Below are positions 19,701-34,139 of a stretch of DNA of 64,000 bases, one piece after another (the stretch's first letter is position 1; each line of letters opens with the position of its first letter). Both the position numbers and the translations under genes were made by a program. The DNA is from Type-B symbiont of Plautia stali (lineage in GTDB: Bacteria > Pseudomonadota > Gammaproteobacteria > Enterobacterales > Enterobacteriaceae). The notes under the pieces are model-generated. The model ran no database searches and had not been told where the DNA came from. It saw nothing but the letters and a program-made list of their open reading frames with translations. The stretch covers positions 47,445 to 111,444 of the forward strand of contig BBOA01000009.1 in the NCBI GenBank assembly GCA_001485295.1, read 5' to 3'.

Positions 19701-20601
19701 CCGTAGGGTGGTTATGCGTTTCAACCTTCATCAGGATATGCGCCGCTTCCTGATGGTACTCATACTCCCCTTTTTGCGCGTCTGCGAAGAAACGTCCCAC
19801 TTCCGATCCTTCCATCACCGCGGCGTTGTCTTTATAGGCTGACAGCACATAATCCGGCGTGGTTTCGAAAGTGTTCTTGATCATTTTAAACAGCGACTTC
19901 GGCTGTTTTTCGCTGTCGATAATCCAGTCTGCGTTGAAAATTTTATGGCGGCAGTGCTCAGAGTTGGCCTGCGCGAACATATAGAGTTCGATGTCGTTCG
20001 GGTTGCGCCCAAGACGCTGGAACGCTTCCAGCAGGTAGTCGATTTCATCGTCCGCCAGCGCTAGACCCAAGTTGCGGTTCGTCTCTTCCAGCGCCTGACG
20101 CCCGTTGTTCAGCACTTCGACACTCTTCAGCGGCTGCGGCTGATGATGGGCAAACAGCGCTTCCGCCTGCGGCAGATCGCTGAATACGGTCTCCATCATG
20201 CGGTCGTGCAGCAGCGCCTGCAGCGTCTGCCACTGCGCTTCCGTTAGCTGCGGCGCCTGCACGTAGAACGCCAGACCGCGCTCCAGACGACATACCTGCG
20301 GCAGATCGCAGTTGTGCGCGATATCAGTCGCTTTAGAAGACCAAGGCGAAATGGTGCCGGGACGCGGCGTCACCAGAAACAGGCGGCCTTGCAGCGCATG
20401 TTCGGCGAGAGAAGGACCGTACTTCAGCAGGCGCAGCAGGCGCGCTTTTTCATCAGGGTTCAGCGGTGCGCTGACATCGGCAAAATGGACGTACTCGGCG
20501 TAAATGTCACTCACCGGTAGGTGAGCGTCCTGAAAGCGGGTCAGCAATTTGTTTACACGAAATGCCGACAGTGCAGGCGAACCACGCAGAATTTCCATCA
20601 T
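16711..20601 (-). CDS. purL: Phosphoribosylformylglycinamidine synthase
   Basis: PurL catalyses the ATP- and glutamine-dependent fourth step of purine synthesis, FGAR to FGAM. The 1296-residue single-chain form has an N-terminal domain, the two-lobed synthetase ([28 protein letters not shown] [30 protein letters not shown]) and a C-terminal class I glutaminase with the catalytic cysteine in [14 protein letters not shown] and the partners in [10 protein letters not shown]. It is collinear with E. coli PurL, and the start [20 protein letters not shown] aligns exactly. A PurR-type box lies about 90 bp upstream. With 1296 codons and no lesion among decayed neighbours, it is clearly under selection. 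Confidence 0.97.
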   Translation of the reverse strand: MMEILRGSPALSAFRVNKLLTRFQDAHLPVSDIYAEYVHFADVSAPLNPDEKARLLRLLKYGPSLAEHALQGRLFLVTPRPGTISPWSSKATDIAHNCDLPQVCRLERGLAFYVQAPQLTEAQWQTLQALLHDRMMETVFSDLPQAEALFAHHQPQPLKSVEVLNNGRQALEETNRNLGLALADDEIDYLLEAFQRLGRNPNDIELYMFAQANSEHCRHKIFNADWIIDSEKQPKSLFKMIKNTFETTPDYVLSAYKDNAAVMEGSEVGRFFADAQKGEYEYHQEAAHILMKVETHNHPTAISPWPGAATGSGGEIRDEGATGRGAKPKAGLVGFSVSNLRIPSFEQPWEENFGKPDSIVSALDIMTEGPLGSAAFNNEFGRPALNGYFRTYEEQVNSHNGVELRGYHKPIMLAGGIGNIHAYHVQKGEITVGAKLIVLGGPAMNIGLGGGAASSMASGQSDADLDFASVQRDNPEMERRCQEVIDRCWQMGEENPILFIHDVGAGGLSNALPELVIDGGRGGRFNLRDIFSDEPGMSPLEVWCNESQERYVLAVAPEKLAQFDALCQRERAPYAVIGEATEEQHLSLSDSYFDNTPIDMPLDVLLGKTPKMTRAVATQQAKGEPLLCDTITLSDAVNRVLHLPTVAEKTFLVTIGDRSVTGMVARDQMVGPWQIPVANCAVTTASLDSYYGEAFALGERAPVALLDFAASGRLAVGEALTNIAATQIGDLKRVKLSANWMAAAGHPGEDAGLYEAVKAVGEELCPTLGITIPVGKDSMSMKTRWQEGIEQREMIAPLSLVITAFARVEDVRRTVTPQLQADGDNLLLLIDLGNGANTLGATALSQVYRQLGDKPADVRDAQQLAGFFNAIQALVAQQKLLAYHDRSDGGLLVTLAEMAFTGYCGIDVDIAALGSDVLAALFTEELGAVIQIHAQDGDAVEQVLAEQGLAGCSHVLGSAQRGDRFVIRSGDSVVYSESRTKLRTWWGETSWQMQRLRDNPICADQEHEARKDDNDPGLNVHLTFQPEEDVAAPMIATGARPRVAVLREQGVNSHVEMAAAFHRAGFTAVDVHMSDLLAGRRGLEEFQVLVACGGFSYGDVLSAGEGWAKSILFNNRVRDAFENFFHRPQTLALGVCNGCQMMSNLRELILGSELWPRFVRNQSERFEARFSLVKVDASPSLLLDGMAGSHMPIAVSHGEGFVEVRDGAHLAVLEAKGLVALRFVDNYGKVTETYPANPNCSPNGITAVTNESGRVTIMMPHPERVFRTVSNSWHPTEWGEDSPWMRIFRNARKQLG

Positions 20602-20686
20602 TTAATCTCTTGTTAGAGCGCCGGGCGACGCTTCAAGGGGCACAACAGCAGAAAACGGACGGTATTATAGAGAAACACCCCACTCG

Positions 20687-20702
20687 ACGAAACTGTTTGC
20701 GC
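20687..20702. promoter_or_regulatory. PurR-like operator upstream of purL
   Basis: ACGAAACTGTTTGCGC matches the PurR palindrome at 12 of 16 positions, including the full right half GTTTGCG. purL is a PurR target in E. coli, and the site lies about 85 bp upstream of the purL start. Confidence 0.6.
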
Positions 20703-20860
20703 ATAATTTCATTTCTCTGGCTGCGAAATAGCCTGAATTTTGCGAAAAACCTGCTATATAAGTTGCTCTACGCTGCCGAGTTGCGCAGAATGCCCCTCGC
20801 TCTGGGAGTTCATACTGTCTTTAAAAGACAGAGGCCTTAGAGCCAGCGAGAGACAACTAT

Positions 20861-22321
20861 TTGAAACGCCTAAAATTAAACTATCTGTTTATCGGTCTCG
20901 TCACGGTGCTTCTGGCGATGGTGTTATGGCCATCTATCCCGTGGTACGGCAACGAACAGGATGCGATTTCGCAGATAAAATCACGGGGAGTGCTGCGTAT
21001 CAGTACCATCAATTCCCCGCTGACTTACTACACTATCAACAAAGTCCCAGCCGGTATGGACTACGAGCTGGCGAAACGCTTTGCCGACTATCTAGGCGTC
21101 AGGCTTAAGGTGACGGCACGCCCCAACCTCAGCGATCTGTTTGACGATCTGGATGACGGCAAGGCAGACCTGCTGGCGGCAGGCCTGATCTACAACGATG
21201 AGAGGCTGACGCGCTATAAAACCGTGCCGAGCTACTACTCCGTCTCCCAGCAGCTGGTCTATCGCGCGATAAGCCGCGCCCTAAGAATCTCGGCGACCTG
21301 AAAGGTGAGCTGAGAGTCGCTTCCGGCTCCGCGTATTTTTCGTCGCTGAAAACGGCGCGCGATAAGCAGTATCCCGACCTTAATTAGGTGATCGCCAGCG
21401 ATCAGACGCCGAAAGCACTGCTGGAAGCGGTTGCCGACGGCAAGCTCGACTACACACCATCGGCGACTCCATCACTATCGCTCTGCTACAGCGCATTCAC
21501 CTGCAGCTGGCGATAGCGTTCGATGTTACCGATGAAAAGCCGGTCACTTGGTATGTGCCGCACAGCGACGACGGCAGCCTTAACGCCACTACGCTCGACT
21601 TCTTCAACTCCATGGGTAAAGAAGGCACGATGGCGCGTCTGGAGGAGAAATATCTCGGCCACGTCGGCGCCTTCGACTATGTCGATACCCGCACCTTTTT
21701 ACACGCTATCGACGTTACGCTGCTGGAGATCACAGACCGCTGTTTGAGAAATACTCCTCCAGCATCGACTGGCTGCTTCTGGCGTCGATCTCCTATCAGG
21801 AGTCGCACTGGAATCCGCTGGCGACCTCTTCTACCGGCGTGCGTGGCATAATGATGCTGACGCGTAATACCGCCGACAGCGTCAACGTCGACGATCGCAC
21901 CGACACCGAGCAAAGCATTCGCGACGGCAGTCTCTATCTGCAACGCATGATGAAAAAAGTGCCCGCCACCATTCCCGAGGAAGAACGCATCTGGTTTGCG
22001 CTGGCGGCTTATAACATAGGCTACGCCCATATGCTGGACGCATGCAGGCTCACTGCGAAACAGGGCGGCAATCCCGACTGCTGGGCCGACGTGAAGCTGC
22101 GGCTGCCGATGCTGAGTCAGAAGCGCTACTACGCGCAGACCACTTACGGCTATGCGCGTGGCCATGAAGTCTATAACTATGTCGAGAATATCCGTAAGTA
22201 TCAGCTAAGCCTAGTGGGCTATTTGCAGGAGCAGGAGAAAAGGTTGGCGCAGCGGTCCGCGCTAGAAGCGGAGCTGGGCAGCGGCTATCCGACGGTCGCG
22301 CTGGAAATCGCGATGAATTAA
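20861..22321 (+). pseudogene. mltF: Membrane-bound lytic transglycosylase MltF, broken
   Basis: MltF cleaves peptidoglycan through a C-terminal transglycosylase domain behind a solute-binding-like domain. The reading starts at TTG (20861): [20 protein letters not shown], with a signal anchor, then [34 protein letters not shown] and [11 protein letters not shown]. Frameshifts occur near 21275, 21455 and 21745, and a TAG lies at about 21386 (PDLN*VIASD). The catalytic glutamate context [20 protein letters not shown] and [14 protein letters not shown] are still readable in the last frame. The tail after VGYLQEQEK is shortened. It is divergent from purL, as in E. coli. Confidence 0.88.
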
Positions 22322-22349
22322 GGTCGGGGTGTCGTCAACCGCCACCGCG

Positions 22350-23349
<1,000 letters not shown>

Positions 23350-23520
23350 AAAACGCTCATTTCTCTTTTGTTCGCCCTATGATTACTTATTGTAGCATCA
23401 ACCACGGCAGCGGCGACGACGGCTATTTTTAATTCTAGGGACAACAATGCCAGATAAATAGTTTATTCTTCAGCGGATATATGCATCTTGCGGCAGAATA
23501 CTTACAACGAGGACCCGACA

Positions 23521-24360
23521 TGAGCTCATTGCTGCGCATTCGTCAGCTCTATCCGTGTCTGGCGCTAAACGAGCGGCGGCTGGCGGATTTTTTGTTGTCT
23601 CAGCCCTATCGCGGGCACCATCTTAGCTCGCAGAAGCTGGCGGAAGAAGTCTGGCGTCAGCCAGTCGAGCGTGGTAAAATTCGCGCAGAAGCTGGGCTAT
23701 AAGGGATTTCCCGCCCTTAAGCTGGCGCTGAGCAAGTCGCTTGCGTATCGCGCCGCCATTACGGTGCACAAGCATATTATTAGCGACGACTCGCTGAAAA
23801 CCGTGGGCGAAAAGCTGCTAACCGAGAAGCTTTCCGCGATAAGCGCCACGCTTAATATCAACAGCGAAGAGAAGCTGACCGAGACGCTACACCTGCTAAA
23901 AAATGCCTAGCGCATTGTGCTGGTGGGCATCGACGCCTCCGGGCTGGTGGCGAAAGATTTTTCCTAGAAGTTGATGAAAATCGGCATCAACGCGGTAGCG
24001 GAGCAGGATATTCATGCGCTGCTGGCCAGCGTGCAAGCGATGCGGCCCGGCGACATGCTACTGGCGATCTCCTATACCGGCGATCGCAAAGAGATCACCT
24101 TGGTAGCACAGGAAGCCGCGCAGATAGGCGCCTAGGTGCTGGCTTTTACCGGCTTTACGCCCAACAGTCTGCAGCAGACTGCGACCCACTGTCCCTTATA
24201 CCGTGGCTGAAAGCAGAGCACACGCCACGCCGCTATTTCGTCGACAACCACGCAGCTGGCGCTGACCGACCTGCTATTTTTGGCGCTAGTGCAAAACGAT
24301 CCCGAGCGCGCCGCCAGCCATATCCGCCATAGCGAAGCGCTGGTGAAAAAGCTAAACTGA
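23521..24360 (+). pseudogene. yfhH: RpiR-family regulator YfhH, broken
   Basis: YfhH is a transcription factor with an N-terminal helix-turn-helix and a C-terminal SIS sugar-phosphate-binding domain; its ligand is not known to me. The start MSSLLRIRQLYPCLALNERR is followed by a frameshift near 23655, inside the helix-turn-helix. The rest is VVKFAQKLGYKGFPALKLAL, then SIS-domain pieces GIDASGLVAKDFS, LLAISYTGDRKEITL and LAFTGFTPNSLQQ, and the end HIRHSEALVKKLN. TAG replaces codons in KNA*RIVLVG, DFS*KLMKIG and IGA*VLAF, and another frameshift occurs near 24190. The position between pgpC and acpS is as in E. coli; yfhL, normally next, is absent. Confidence 0.85.
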
Positions 24361-24404
24361 GGGGCGAACGCAAGTATAATGGAGAAGTTTGTGGTGCTGC
24401 ACCA

Positions 24405-24785
24405 CTAGTTTTCGATAATCACCGTGGCGGTGGCGTAGTGATGCTCATCCGCCAGCGTGACATGCACCTGCCGGATACCCAGCTTTTCCGCCACTTCGCC
24501 GGCGTGGTGGAAAAAGCGCAGGCGGGGCTTGCCGAGTTCATCGTTGTAAACTTCAAACTGATTAAACGCCAGCCCGCCGCGAATGCCGGTGCCTAAGGCT
24601 TTCGCCGCCGCTTCTTTGACGGCGAAGCGTTTCGCTAGAAAGCGCACCGGCTGCTGGTAACGCTGATACTGCTGCCATTCGGCTTTGCTCAGCACACGTC
24701 GCGCCAAGCGATCGCCGGAGCGTTCAATCACGCCGGCGATGCGCTCGATTTCGACGATATCGGTGCCTAGTCCGATAATAGCCAT
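24405..24785 (-). CDS. acpS: Holo-[acyl-carrier-protein] synthase
   Basis: AcpS transfers the 4'-phosphopantetheine arm from CoA to acyl carrier protein, which is essential for fatty acid synthesis. The protein has 126 residues, as in E. coli, with the metal-binding motifs [14 protein letters not shown] and [15 protein letters not shown]. The ATG at 24785 overlaps the pdxJ stop (TAATG), indicating translational coupling; six upstream codons lie within pdxJ. It ends in TAG, which shows that TAG is a working stop codon here. It is the last gene of the lepA-lepB-rnc-era-recO-pdxJ-acpS cluster. Confidence 0.95.
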   Translation of the reverse strand: MAIIGLGTDIVEIERIAGVIERSGDRLARRVLSKAEWQQYQRYQQPVRFLAKRFAVKEAAAKALGTGIRGGLAFNQFEVYNDELGKPRLRFFHHAGEVAEKLGIRQVHVTLADEHHYATATVIIEN

Positions 24786-25516
24786 TAGCGACGCGCTTCC
24801 CACATCAGCAGCCTCATCTCTTTTACCGCATCGGCTAGGCCGCTGAACAGCGCGCGGCCGGTAATGGCGTGGCCGATATTTAGCTCGTGCATCTCTGGCA
24901 GCGCGGCGATCGGCTGCACGTTGTGATAGGTCAGGCCGTGGCCGGCGTTGACCTTCAGGCCCAGACTGGCGGCAAAGGCGGCGGCGTGACGGATGCGCGC
25001 CAACTCGGCCTCCCGCGGCAGTCCTTCCGCCGCTTCGGCGTAGGCGCCGGTGTGAATCTCGATATAGGGCGCGCCGCCCGCCACCGCCGCTTCAATCTGG
25101 CGATGATCCGAATCGATAAACAGCGAAACCAGAATGCCCGCGTCGCTCAGCTGCTGCACCGCCGCGTTGATCTTGTCCTGCTGACCCGCGACGTCGAGGC
25201 CGCCTTCGGTAGTCACCTCTTCGCGCTTCTCTGGCACTAGGCAGACGAAATGGGGTTTGATTTCGCAGGCAATACCGACCATTTCATCAGTGACTGCCAT
25301 CTCCAGATTCATGCGCGTCTGGATGGTGTCGCGTAGAATGCGCACGTCGCGATCGGTGATGTGGCGGCGATCCTCGCGCAGGTGCACGGTGATGCCCTCC
25401 GCACCCGCCTGCTCGGCGACAAAGGCCGCCTGCACCGGATCGGGGTAGTTTGTGCCGCGTGCGTTACGCACCGTGGCAATATGGTCGATATTGACCCCTA
25501 ACAGCAACTCAGCCAT
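24785..25516 (-). CDS. pdxJ: Pyridoxine 5'-phosphate synthase
   Basis: PdxJ condenses 3-amino-1-hydroxyacetone phosphate with deoxyxylulose 5-phosphate to form pyridoxine 5'-phosphate. The 243-residue TIM barrel is collinear with E. coli PdxJ. Conserved segments are [50 protein letters not shown] and [11 protein letters not shown] with [10 protein letters not shown]. Its product is the cofactor precursor of IscS and GlyA in this window. The gene overlaps acpS and follows recO by 66 bp. It is intact. Confidence 0.96.
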   Translation of the reverse strand: MAELLLGVNIDHIATVRNARGTNYPDPVQAAFVAEQAGAEGITVHLREDRRHITDRDVRILRDTIQTRMNLEMAVTDEMVGIACEIKPHFVCLVPEKREEVTTEGGLDVAGQQDKINAAVQQLSDAGILVSLFIDSDHRQIEAAVAGGAPYIEIHTGAYAEAAEGLPREAELARIRHAAAFAASLGLKVNAGHGLTYHNVQPIAALPEMHELNIGHAITGRALFSGLADAVKEMRLLMWEARR

Positions 25517-25582
25517 GACAATCCTCAGCTTAACTATGTGGTAAAATCAGAGTGTAGCGCGCCGCGCGGCTCAGGCACAGCG

Positions 25583-26311
25583 CTACTGGCTGGCCGCATC
25601 CGGCCGCTTTTTCGGCACGAACTGGCGAAAAAGCTCGATGCTTTTCAGCGGCTTGCCTCCCAGATAGGGTTTCAGGGCGATGCGGGTGAAGCGTTTGGCG
25701 GCGTGCAGCGTGTCGGCATCGGGGAAGTCGCGCTCCCACAGCGCGCGCAGATGACGGCCGGTGAAGCTGCGCTGGCCGGCGACCAGACTGGCGATAAAGC
25801 CCTTCTCTTCGCGGTAGCTGTAGGTCATGGCGTCGGAGACCGGCTCGCCGCTGCCGGCGCAGTGCAGGAAATCAACGCCGTAGCCAAGATGCCCAAGCAG
25901 CGCTAGCTCGAAGCGGCGCAGGGCCGGTTCGGGCGAGCTGCTTGCCGCCGCCAGCGTCTGCAGGCAGTTCAGATAGTCGAAGAAGAGTTCCAAGAAGGGA
26001 AATTCCTGCTCCAGTACGCGGGACAGGAGTTCGTTCACGTAAAGCCCGCAGTAGAGCCTGATGCCGCTAAGCGGCAGCGCCAGCGAGACCGATTCCGCTT
26101 TGGTGAGGGTTTTGACTTCGCCGCGCCCGGTCCAGCGCACCAGTAGCGGCGTAAAAGGTTGCAGAGTGCCTTTCAGCTGCGAAAGGCGCGCGCGCGCGCC
26201 TTTCGCCAACACCCTGACCCGCCCATAGCTTTCGCTAAAGAGATCGAGCAACAGGCTGGTTTCGCTGTAAGGGCGACTGTGCAGCACAAAGGCGCGTTGC
26301 CAGCCTTCCAT
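25583..26311 (-). CDS. recO: DNA repair protein RecO
   Basis: RecO works with RecR to load RecA on SSB-coated single-stranded DNA in the RecF pathway and also anneals DNA. The protein has 242 residues, the family length, with the OB-fold N-terminus [19 protein letters not shown] and the helical part with [20 protein letters not shown] and [11 protein letters not shown]. The C-terminal tail after [12 protein letters not shown] differs from E. coli but is short. It ends in TAG. The gene starts 4 bp after era in the cluster and appears intact. Confidence 0.93.
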   Translation of the reverse strand: MEGWQRAFVLHSRPYSETSLLLDLFSESYGRVRVLAKGARARLSQLKGTLQPFTPLLVRWTGRGEVKTLTKAESVSLALPLSGIRLYCGLYVNELLSRVLEQEFPFLELFFDYLNCLQTLAAASSSPEPALRRFELALLGHLGYGVDFLHCAGSGEPVSDAMTYSYREEKGFIASLVAGQRSFTGRHLRALWERDFPDADTLHAAKRFTRIALKPYLGGKPLKSIELFRQFVPKKRPDAASQ

Positions 26312-26315
26312 AGGA

Positions 26316-27221
26316 TCAGAGGTCGTCTACGTAACCTAGGCTTTGGAGCGTACGTTCGTCGTCGGCCCAGCACGATTTAACTTTGACCCACAGTTCAAGA
26401 TGCACTTTGGCTTCGAACATCTCTTCCATGTCCTTACGCGCTTCTATGCCGATAGTTTTAATTTTGGCGCCTTTATTGCCAATCACTGTCTTCTTCTGTC
26501 CTTCGCGCTCGACGAGGATCAGACCATTGATATCGTAGCCGCCACGCTCGTTTGAGACAAACTGCTCGATCTCAACCGTTACCGAATAGGGCAGCTCGGC
26601 GCCGAGGAAGCGCATCAGCTTTTCACGGATGATCTCCGACGCCATAAAGCGCTGCGAGCGGTCGGTGATGTAATCTTCCGGGAAGTGGTGCTTCGCCTGC
26701 GGCAGACGCTTGCGCACAATCGCCGCGATGGTGTCGACGTTTTTCCCGCTCTCTGCCGAGATTGGCACGATTTCGAGAAAGTTCATCTGCTGGCTGAGAA
26801 ACTGCAGGTGCGGCAGCAGGATGCTTTTATCCTGAATGTTGTCCACCTTGTTAATGGCCAGCACCACCGGCACTTTGTTGTCACGCAGCTTGTTCAGCAC
26901 CATCTCGTCGTCCAGCCTCCAGCGCGTACCTTCCACCACGAAGATCACCAGCTCGACATCGCCAATAGAGCTACTAGCCGCGCGGTTTATCAGGCGGTTG
27001 ATGGCGCGCTTCTTTTCCATGTATAGCCCGGGCGTATCGACGTAGATCGCCTGGTATTCGCCTTCGGTATGGATGCCCATAATGCGATGGCGCGTGGTTT
27101 GCGGCTTACACGAGGTGATCGATACCTTCTGCCCCAGCAGCTGGTTCAGTAAGGTGGATTTGCCGACGTTAGGTCGGCCGACAATCGCGACGAAGCCGCA
27201 ATAGGTATTCTGTTCGCTCAT
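26316..27221 (-). CDS. era: GTPase Era
   Basis: Era is an essential GTPase that binds the 3' end of 16S rRNA and helps mature the 30S subunit. The 301-residue protein has the G1 motif [12 protein letters not shown], the G3 motif DTPG, NKVD (G4) and the C-terminal KH domain with [20 protein letters not shown]. The ATG at 27221 aligns with the E. coli start region. Some substitutions are mild; a Cys appears in [11 protein letters not shown] where E. coli has Gly. It lies between rnc and recO, with short spacing consistent with one operon. Confidence 0.96.
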   Translation of the reverse strand: MSEQNTYCGFVAIVGRPNVGKSTLLNQLLGQKVSITSCKPQTTRHRIMGIHTEGEYQAIYVDTPGLYMEKKRAINRLINRAASSSIGDVELVIFVVEGTRWRLDDEMVLNKLRDNKVPVVLAINKVDNIQDKSILLPHLQFLSQQMNFLEIVPISAESGKNVDTIAAIVRKRLPQAKHHFPEDYITDRSQRFMASEIIREKLMRFLGAELPYSVTVEIEQFVSNERGGYDINGLILVEREGQKKTVIGNKGAKIKTIGIEARKDMEEMFEAKVHLELWVKVKSCWADDERTLQSLGYVDDL

Positions 27222-27265
27222 TCTAGTCCTGACTTTTTCAGCGCCTGTTCGGGCGCGGGATGTTG

Positions 27266-29030
<1,765 letters not shown>

Positions 29031-29044
29031 TAGAGGTCCTTATT

Positions 29045-30844
<1,800 letters not shown>

Positions 30845-31062
30845 TTATATAAATATTTTCACGTAGAAAAATAGTTGAAAACCTGAGCACAGACACATTC
30901 AGGAATATCGCTCTTCACCTGCAATCCTGTCAGCCTCATTAATGACGACGTATATTACACTGTTAAGGCCGCGCATAAAAGAATGGAACGTTGTGGAATC
31001 GCAGCACTTTTTAGCGAGAAACAGGCGTTGAAAAGCCGCGATGTAAGCGGCCTAGTAGAGGG

Positions 31063-31527
31063 TTAAGCTTTGCTTTCCACGCGCAGGGGGTCAGGTGGAA
31101 GCGCAACCTTCAGGATGACGGGCTGAAAGGCGGCCCGATCGCCCACTTTCAGCGACTCGCCTTTAGCGACAATAAAGCCGCAGATGCCGCCGAGCAGCGC
31201 ACCGCAGGCGGCTGCCAGATCGCTGTGGAACAGTGCCTGAAACAGGCCCGCCAGTAGAAACAGCCCGAATAGCGGCGTCATGTAGACCAGCAGCGCAGAG
31301 CCGAGCAGGCTGCTCTCTTTGATGCCAAGCTCCACCCGCTGACCTGGCTGGAGCGGCGTCGCGCTGACGATCTCCATCACGTGAGTGTCTTTCGGCCCCA
31401 GTTTGTTCAGCATATGGCTGTCGCAGCCTTTACGCGCCGAGCAGCTGTTGCAGGAGGTTTTCGCCTCGGTATGCAGCGTGGCGATGCCGTCTTGCCATGC
31501 CATTACCGTGGCCCATTCTCTCATCAT
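31063..31527 (-). CDS. rseC: RseC family membrane protein
   Basis: RseC is an inner-membrane protein of the rpoE operon that mildly affects sigma-E activity in E. coli and is linked to SoxR reduction. The 154-residue protein has four N-terminal cysteines (CNSCSARKGC and the nearby C37 region) that could bind a metal or iron-sulfur cluster, then two membrane segments (LLGSALLVYMTPLFGLFLLA and AAACGALLGGICGFIVA). The start is one of two adjacent ATG codons that overlap the rseB stop. Unlike rseA and rseB upstream, it is intact. Confidence 0.93.
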   Translation of the reverse strand: MMREWATVMAWQDGIATLHTEAKTSCNSCSARKGCDSHMLNKLGPKDTHVMEIVSATPLQPGQRVELGIKESSLLGSALLVYMTPLFGLFLLAGLFQALFHSDLAAACGALLGGICGFIVAKGESLKVGDRAAFQPVILKVALPPDPLRVESKA

Positions 31528-32480
31528 CGTTGTGACCCCAAATCGATACTGTCCGCTATGCGTTTGGCCGTGGCGGGCGGCAGTCCGCCCACGACGGTTA
31601 TCTCGCTATTATTGCGCACTTCGGTCTGTACCGTGCGACGTCCAGTGCTCAATGTCTGCGTGACGCTGCTTTTATCGGCCAGTGTAACATTAATAGTGAA
31701 GCTGAACAATCCGTAGCTGTAGAGGCGCGACTCCACCGTTTTATTCATCGCCGGAATGGCGCGGTGACTCTGTGAAATAAGCTTCATGCCCACCGATATC
31801 TAAGCGGGCTGCCAGCCAAGCTGGACTTTGTCCCCTTCCGGCACGGAGAGCGACGGCGGCAGACTAGCTTTTTGCAGCCCCTGCATAAGATTGCGTACCC
31901 CGTCATCAACCGCAAAGCTGATGACACGGAACTGCTCCAGGGGTTCACCGTCCCGATCCAGCAAATCGATGCGCAGCGGCAGTTTGGTATCCACATCCAG
32001 CCAGACTAAATAGCTACAGCGCGTGCCGTCGCGGGAGACGATGCGGATCACCTCGCACAGCTGGTCGACGATGCGCGAGCGCCCTACCGGAATGAAATCC
32101 CAAACGCTGGCGAGCTGCGAGAAGTCAGCGAAAATCAGCGACGGCAAAGCGTCAATGACATGCTGGCCGGGAAGCGAAAAAGGATCTAGGCTGGGTTCGA
32201 AATAGCTAATATCGCCGCCACGCTGGATCACTTCCCGACGCGGACCATCCATCTGCAGCAGCTGCGCATAGACGCAATTATCAACCACCGCGTAACGATA
32301 ATGCAGCGATTCAATACCGATACGTGAGACGTTGATGTAAGCGAATTCGTAGTTGAGGGTCTGGCTTGCCTGCTCCATCTGCTGTAACAACGCCCCGGAC
32401 GCAGAGGTCTACGCCGGGGCGGTAGATGACCAAAACGGACTGCCGGCCAGCAGGCTAACGGCGCAATAAAGCTGCTTCAT
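31524..32480 (-). pseudogene. rseB: RseB, full-length frame with two ambers
   Basis: RseB binds the periplasmic domain of RseA and protects it from DegS; mislocalised LPS releases it. The frame from the ATG at 32480 to the TGA at 31524 has 318 sense positions, the exact length of E. coli RseB, with no frameshift. TAG stands at codon 24, just after the signal peptide (SSTAPA*TSASGALLQQ), and at codon 227 (GWQPA*ISVG), where E. coli has Trp. Conserved parts include QLLQMDGPRREVIQRG, YFEPSLDPFSLPG, LCEVIRIVSRDGTR and RLYSYGLFSFTINV. Unless TAG is read through, no mature protein is made. It overlaps rseA (TAATG) and rseC. Confidence 0.9.
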
Positions 32481-33104
32481 TACTGCGGCTGAGTACCTAA
32501 AGATTCCGTGCCGGGAACATTCGCCTGCGCCTCCTGCGGCGCGTTGGTTTCAAACTGCAGGCAAGCGGAATGCAGATTCGTAATCCTGCAGCATGGCGTT
32601 GACGCGCCGACGCTGCCCTTGCACCTGCTGGTTAGCGCCGCTAGTGTCGAACGCGTCGAACGGCACGCCGAGGCTAACCGGCGATGTTTTGCCCATCATC
32701 GGCAGCGTGTTGAACACCGGAGAGTCGGACGGCTCTGCAGTAATGCCGCTCGGCTGGTATAGTGCTGTACGCCTACGATAACCGCCAGCGAGACGCAGAC
32801 GGCTACGCCGACCTGAGTAAGCTGGGCAGGACGCAGTTTGCGCCAGAAAGGCATCTTTTCAGCGCTGGCCGGCTCGGGCTGTGCTTCCGATCAGCGACAC
32901 GACTTTGCGCGCCGGCTCCTGTTTAAGGGCTGCCGCAACGCGCGCGGAAATATCGAAGTGCAGCACATCGCCGCGCATGGTGTCGCGGATCAGGTGGTAG
33001 CTTGTCCAGCGCTGTTGCAGCTCTGCATCCTGAGATAGTGCTGACAGCAGCGCATTATCGAGCGCTTCGCCATCCATCAAAGCGGAAAGTTGCTCTTTCT
33101 GCAT
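32480..33104 (-). pseudogene. rseA: Anti-sigma-E factor RseA, truncated after the cytoplasmic domain
   Basis: RseA is a single-pass membrane protein that holds sigma-E and is destroyed stepwise by DegS, RseP and ClpXP. The first 81 codons are open and conserved (MQKEQLSALMDGEALDNALL, SYHLIRDTMRGDVLHFDIS), covering the sigma-E-binding domain. A net loss of two bases after VVSLIG shifts the frame to a TGA. In the other frame KMPFWRKLR, the membrane segment GVAVCVSLAVIVGVQHY and the periplasmic part PVFNTLPMMGKTSPVSLGVP are still readable, with further shifts near 32760 and 32580. The product would be a soluble anti-sigma fragment of about 81 residues. Confidence 0.9.
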
Positions 33105-33131
33105 GCCTATGTACCCTTCCAGTAGCCGTTA

Positions 33132-33710
33132 TCACTGACGTTGGATAAGCGGTTGAACTTTGTTATCAACAGCCTCTCGCGCACGGAAGATACGTGAACG
33201 CACTGTACCGACCGGGCAATCCATAATGACGGCGATTTCTTCGTAACTCAGCCCGTCCAGCTCCCTGAGCGTGATCGCCATACGCAAATCTTCAGGCAGC
33301 GACTCAATGGTATAAAAGACAATTCGTTTCAGTTCATCTGACAACATTAAGTTCTCAGGGTTCGAAATTTCTTTTAACACGCCAGCACCTTCGAGATTTT
33401 CCGCGTCAATCGCATCCAAATCGCTGGATGGCGGTCGACGTTCCTGAGCAACCAGATAATTCTTCGCTGTATTGACTGCGATTCGATAAAGCCAAGTATA
33501 GAAGGCGCTCTCGCCTCGGAAAGATTCTAGCGCGCGATACGCTTTAATAAAGGATTCCTGAACAACATCAGGAACGTCTCCTGACGGAACATATCGGGAA
33601 ACCAAGCTCGCTACCTTATACTGGTAACGAATAACCAGTAAATTGAACAATTTCTTATCTTCCTTCTGCACTCGCTCAACGAGTATCTGATCCGTTAACT
33701 GCTCGCTCAT
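33132..33710 (-). CDS. rpoE: RNA polymerase sigma-E factor
   Basis: Sigma-E (192 residues) is an ECF sigma factor directing the envelope stress response and is essential in E. coli. Region 2 (YVPSGDVPDVVQESFIKAYR, FYTWLYRIAVNTAKNYLV) and region 4 (SLPEDLRMAITLRELDGLSY, GTVRSRIFRAREAVDNK) are intact. I chose the ATG at 33710 because MSEQLTDQILVERVQKEDKK aligns with E. coli. The same frame continues upstream to an ATG at 33788 (MLAQNYEDVLAVPFKH); this may correspond to the leader region described before rpoE in E. coli. It heads the rpoE-rseA-rseB-rseC operon, in which two regulators are broken. Confidence 0.96.
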   Translation of the reverse strand: MSEQLTDQILVERVQKEDKKLFNLLVIRYQYKVASLVSRYVPSGDVPDVVQESFIKAYRALESFRGESAFYTWLYRIAVNTAKNYLVAQERRPPSSDLDAIDAENLEGAGVLKEISNPENLMLSDELKRIVFYTIESLPEDLRMAITLRELDGLSYEEIAVIMDCPVGTVRSRIFRAREAVDNKVQPLIQRQ

Positions 33711-33792
33711 CCGAGGTAATGTCCCTCCAAATTCTTTGGAATGCTTAAAAGGAACTGCCAGCACATCTTCATAGTTCTGAGCAAGCATGTGC

Positions 33793-33819
33793 TTGGAGTT
33801 ATGGTGCGTCAGAAAGTTT
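33793..33819 (-). promoter_or_regulatory. Probable sigma-E-dependent rpoE promoter
   Basis: On the minus strand AAACTT (33819-33814), a 16-bp spacer and TCCAA (33797-33793) resemble the autoregulated rpoE P2 promoter of E. coli (GGAACTT, 16 bp, TCTAA). It lies about 80 bp upstream of the rpoE ATG. The -35 has lost the leading GG, so it may be weak. Confidence 0.45.
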
Positions 33820-34139
33820 ATTTGACGCGCTGATAACGACTATTCCAGATGCGCTGCCGTTTGTTTTTCATTCTCAGGACAGTCTCATCCAGACTGCAGC
33901 TATCACGCAGAATCGCAGGTAGAGTACCCTATGATGGCGACTTTTTCATCTTTAAATCCGACACGTGCGTTAGGTTTTCCGTAAAAAACGCCCTCCTGAA
34001 CATTGCGCTTTGACTGCCTGATTTGCCGTATCATAGCACGCTGTTAAAACGATAGCCGATGTGCCTTTGTTTAAAATCCTTTACAAAATCTTTCTTAACG
34101 ATTATTCTATACTCATCCTTGTTTAGTAAATTAAACATC
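33820..34139. other. Intergenic region between divergent rpoE and nadB
   Basis: This 320-bp AT-richer stretch contains no ORF I can support. It should hold the distal rpoE promoter(s) and the nadB promoter, but I could not assign further boxes with confidence. In-frame codons upstream of the nadB start (from 34059) are not conserved. Confidence 0.5.
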
